From the NCBI GenBank assembly GCA_964247055.1, contig OZ176058.1, forward strand, positions 3,348,001-3,412,000: a stretch of DNA of 64,000 bases, given 5' to 3'. The notes beneath the pieces are model-generated. The model saw only the letters and a list, made by a program, of their open reading frames with translations. It had not been told where the DNA came from and did not search any database. This document shows positions 62,001-64,000 of this stretch, piece after piece. Made by a program: the position numbers and the translations under genes. Origin of the DNA: Paragordius varius. Lineage: Eukaryota > Nematomorpha. Positions within the stretch are counted from its first letter, which is position 1, and each line of letters begins with the position of its first letter.

Positions 62001-63165
62001 CTACTCGATGTGATGAAGCCCATTCATTTATTTGTAAAATAAATTTGGGTAAACTATATAAATATTTTTTATAAAATTTATTTTTAAACTATGAAGATTC
62101 ATAAAAAAAATGTAATTTTTATGGGTATAACAAAATCTCTTATCCATATATATATATATATATATAAACATATATGTAGAGAACCAATCGTTTTGGTTTC
62201 GCTAAAGGGAATGTTAATTGATAAAAAACGGAATCTCTAAGTTAAAAAAATATTAACTTTTTTATAAGGAGAACAATGTTTGCCAAAAATTCTTAAACAA
62301 ATTTGGTATATTACAAATAAGACTAGAGGTTAAAACAGAAGTATGCAATGATAAAATATATCTTACACTTAAGAAATTATTTACGTTTTTGTCCATACTT
62401 TATTTTAAATAAAAGGTGTTTAGGACAATATTGAACTAATTTAATGGTTCCCAAACTTTGTATTGAGACCTTAATTAAAAATCAAATGTAAACTATTATA
62501 TAATAATTGCCCAAAACACGGTAATAAAATAATTTAATTGTAAAGACAACAGGTAAAACTAAAAAATTTACTAATCTATTCTCTAGTTTTCTATTACCTG
62601 AATAATTATTGTCATATAAATATTTGAGTGCATTAATTTTCAACTCTATTCCTTATATCGTTATTTAAAATAATAGGTTATTTTCCATATCCAACTGTTT
62701 TATTAGTTTAAAAAATTTGCTTATGCTTCATATATTCACTAAGTAATTCTTTATAACTCCCTTTTCCAAATCCCATTTTTCAAATTGTTCGATTTTTATT
62801 AAATAACCTTCTTTTTTTGAATCAAAATTTAATTTATATGTCACTAATTCAAAAAATTCATATGCTCAAATCCATATTCTTTTATTCATAGTTTAATTAT
62901 ATAATTTAATTGGTTTAATTATTTGCCATAGGTAATTGCATTACAAATCAAACGTTTAACAATCCCTTGTTGCCAGATCAAATTTTAAGGCCAGGCGAGA
63001 TTTTACCGGAACCCTCAGGTCAGGATTCTATTCCCCCCTCAGGTCAGGATTTATTTGATCCACTTTTGGGAAAACATGGTCCAACACGGGTTAATGTTCA
63101 AATTTTAAGTGACACTCAACCGCTTGTATTCAATGGTGTACCTGTGAGCAATAATACATCTCAAG
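54566..63165 (+). CDS. Secreted C-type lectin-domain protein (3' end not reached)
   Basis: Exons 54566-54815, 56892-57139, 58746-58861, 61936-62048 and 62932-63165 join in phase with GT/AG borders to about 320 residues. Residues 1-35 hold a hydrophobic signal-type segment (IQLMLVSLMLLQAIQLI), implying secretion. After a linker comes a C-type lectin fold: HCPPGWFRGNPTSCACFKMY, LNWYNAMQSCQLLYPGAQLL (the WxxAxxxC..GAxL block), IGFDSW, and the closing CDEAHSFICKINLG. A canonical EPN or QPD calcium/sugar motif is not evident, so carbohydrate binding is uncertain. The fifth exon is Pro/Gly-rich with the repeat PSGQDSIPPSGQD. It can be read on to a stop (GI) or spliced at GTATTT, so the gene probably continues. 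Expected roles are innate recognition or extracellular adhesion, inferred from the family only. Confidence 0.85.
54847..55100. mobile_element. MITE family A copy after lectin exon 1
   Basis: TACAGTAAAATATTGGAATA left, decayed right end TTTTATTGTA. Starts 31 bp after the donor. Confidence 0.65.
55101..55835. other. Lectin intron segment
   Basis: AT-rich; a possible decayed MITE-A interior near 55490-55640. No gene seen. Confidence 0.35.
55840..56075. mobile_element. hAT-like MITE remnant
   Basis: CCAGGGTGCCCAAAAGGTAG start with GCAACCGCG downstream; right side TGCTGCCTGCTGGCTCTAAT. Confidence 0.45.
56443..56712. mobile_element. MITE family A copy
   Basis: TACAGTAAAAATTGAAATTA left and TTTAAATTTTTACTGTA right, TA-flanked. 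Confidence 0.85.
57140..57807. other. Lectin intron segment
   Basis: Ordinary AT-rich intron sequence, nothing recognised. Confidence 0.35.
57808..58102. mobile_element. MITE family A copy
   Basis: TACAGTAGAAACTGATATTA left, TTTCAATTTTTACTGTA right. Confidence 0.85.
58150..58414. mobile_element. MITE family A copy, decayed
   Basis: GCATTATACAGACAAAAAAA left remnant; right ACGTTTTGCCTGTATGATAA and TTTTAATTTTTACTG. Confidence 0.6.
58463..58745. mobile_element. MITE family A copy whose end forms a splice acceptor
   Basis: Left TTCAGTAAAAATTGAAATTA. The right end is TTTCAATTTTTAAAG instead of TTTCAATTTTTACTGTA. The AG at 58744-58745 is the acceptor of the lectin exon starting at 58746, so the MITE provides both pyrimidine tract and AG. 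Confidence 0.8.
59002..59575. mobile_element. hAT-like MITE remnant and flanks
   Basis: About 59128-59400 carries worn hAT-MITE interior and end motifs (ACGCGCCGCATATGGGCTTT, GGCCGCGTTTATGG). The rest is unassigned AT-rich intron. Confidence 0.4.
59576..60283. other. Lectin intron segment
   Basis: AT-rich, with a (TA)n tract near 60123. A coding-looking stretch at 59783 did not hold up (see rejected items). Confidence 0.35.
60284..60372. mobile_element. MITE family A, left-end remnant
   Basis: ATATACGGACAAAACGTTGC and TTGACAACCATATTTTTA, cut by the inverted-repeat element at 60373. Confidence 0.55.
60373..61504. mobile_element. 1.1-kb terminal-inverted-repeat DNA transposon, non-autonomous
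   Basis: Left end GGGTGGAGTGAATAAAAAAA and right end TTTTTTTATTCACTCCACCC are inverse copies of about 27 bp. TTT on both sides may be a 3-bp target duplication. The right end carries degenerate internal repeats of the terminus (TTTATTCACTCC, GTGTTTCCTTA). No transposase ORF. Superfamily open; Harbinger-like would fit a 3-bp duplication. Confidence 0.75.
61567..61824. mobile_element. MITE family A copy
   Basis: GTTATACGGACAAAACGTAA left, right end TTTCGATTTTTGCTGTA. Confidence 0.7.
61860..61918. mobile_element. MITE family A right-end fragment before a lectin exon
   Basis: TTTTTGCGTTTCGTCTGTAT then TTCAGTTTTTACTGTA, ending 17 bp before the exon at 61936. Confidence 0.7.
62049..62931. other. 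Last lectin intron in the window
   Basis: AT-rich, (TA)n at about 62146, no clear element. Ends TTTGCCATAG. Confidence 0.4.
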
Positions 63166-63522
63166 GTATTTAAAAGATTCAACGTAAAAAGACTAATTTT
63201 GTAAAGGAAAAAATCTAAAAACCCATTTGTACTCAAAAAATGGTTATCTTATTATTTTTCCTTTTATGTTGTATAAAAAAAATTTATTGTTAATGGTTAA
63301 ATCTAGATATGTGTGGCTATGGCATTATAATCAAAATGTTCGGCCCAAACTAATATATTTTTAAAATCTTTCAATAAAAAGCGGAAGCTTAAAAAGTTGT
63401 CTTTTTTTTCGAAGGGTATGACAAGAATTTAAATTAGATTTAGGCAATTTTTATAACAGGCAATACATAAAAATAAAATGTATCCTTTAAATAAGTTTTT
63501 TTTAAAAATATATTATTTATTT

Positions 63523-63793
63523 ACATTTTATGTTTTGAACAATTCACATTTACCCTTAATTATGTGTTTTTCGGCTAATATAACTCATCAATAATTTGAA
63601 TTATTTTTTTATATCAAAGTGCATCATTTTTTAATATTATGTTGAAAAACCAAATTTTATTTTTTAAAAATGTAGGTAGTTTTTAACATTCGAAAACAGA
63701 TAGTTTATTTTAGGGTTCAAGAATAATTTTTGTTCGAGGGTGAATTTGAATTGTCCAAGGGTGAATTTCGAAAATGAATTCGTGCTTTAAATG
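63523..63793. mobile_element. MITE family B copy, decayed
   Basis: AACAATTCACATTTACCC left remnant and GTTCGAGGGTGAATTTGAAT right, worn terminus GCTTTAAATGGGT. Confidence 0.65.
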
Positions 63794-63888
63794 GGTCCTC
63801 CACCCACCTTTCCATATGAGAAAATAATATAAAAATTTTATTTTTACTAAATTTGCACCTTTTTATATATTTAACAGTTGACTATTGA

Positions 63889-64000
63889 TACAGTAAAAAC
63901 TGAAATTATACGAATAAAACGTAAAAATATAAAAACAATTTTTTTTTGTAAACCATACTTTTTAAAACCTTAATTTTTGCTATATAAAAATATTTAATCA
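63889..64000. mobile_element. MITE family A, left part (runs off window)
   Basis: TACAGTAAAAACTGAAATTA start and AAAACCTTAATTTTTGCTAT interior, cut by the window end. Confidence 0.85.

Overview
This window is animal nuclear DNA from a very AT-rich, repeat-laden genome. Genes are split into short exons with GT/AG introns. Its protein families are eukaryotic or metazoan: the ESCRT ATPase VPS4, the intramembrane protease SPPL3, a tandem-GNAT protein and a secreted C-type lectin. LINEs, Tc1/mariner-like MITEs and hAT-like MITEs fill the spaces. An invertebrate is likely; I cannot name the phylum from sequence alone.

Layout. (1) 432-27606, plus strand: the last eight exons of VPS4, from just before Walker A to the stop; the MIT domain lies upstream of the window. 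Its introns hold long tandem arrays. Four of these carry copies of the neighbouring exon edge with its splice site. Two LINEs sit inside the arrays: one nearly complete with endonuclease and reverse transcriptase (9859-13036), and one 5'-truncated with a zinc finger after the reverse transcriptase core (19798-21624). (2) 27607-30548: spacer with a MITE, an imperfect palindrome and a 290-bp tandem duplication. (3) 30549-33544, minus strand: a three-exon gene for a two-domain GNAT-type acetyltransferase. (4) 33600-40773: spacer of MITEs, hAT-like remnants and a block of roughly 300-bp repeats. (5) 40774-52069, plus strand: a complete nine-exon SPPL3-like gene with YD, GLGD and PAL active-site motifs. 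(6) 54566 to past 63165, plus strand: a secreted C-type-lectin-domain protein, five exons in the window, probably continuing beyond it.

The four genes share no pathway and look like ordinary neighbours. All exon junctions given here were set by hand from splice dinucleotides, reading-phase agreement and family conservation.

The distinctive biology is in the non-coding DNA. MITE family A (TA-flanked, ends CAGT...ACTG, about 270-300 bp) occurs roughly thirty times. It often ends 0-30 bp before a splice acceptor, and in one lectin exon its terminus seems to be the acceptor. Family B has ends made of a variable number of about 21-bp repeats. VPS4 introns have grown by local amplification of segments that straddle exon-intron boundaries, leaving rows of decoy exon edges.
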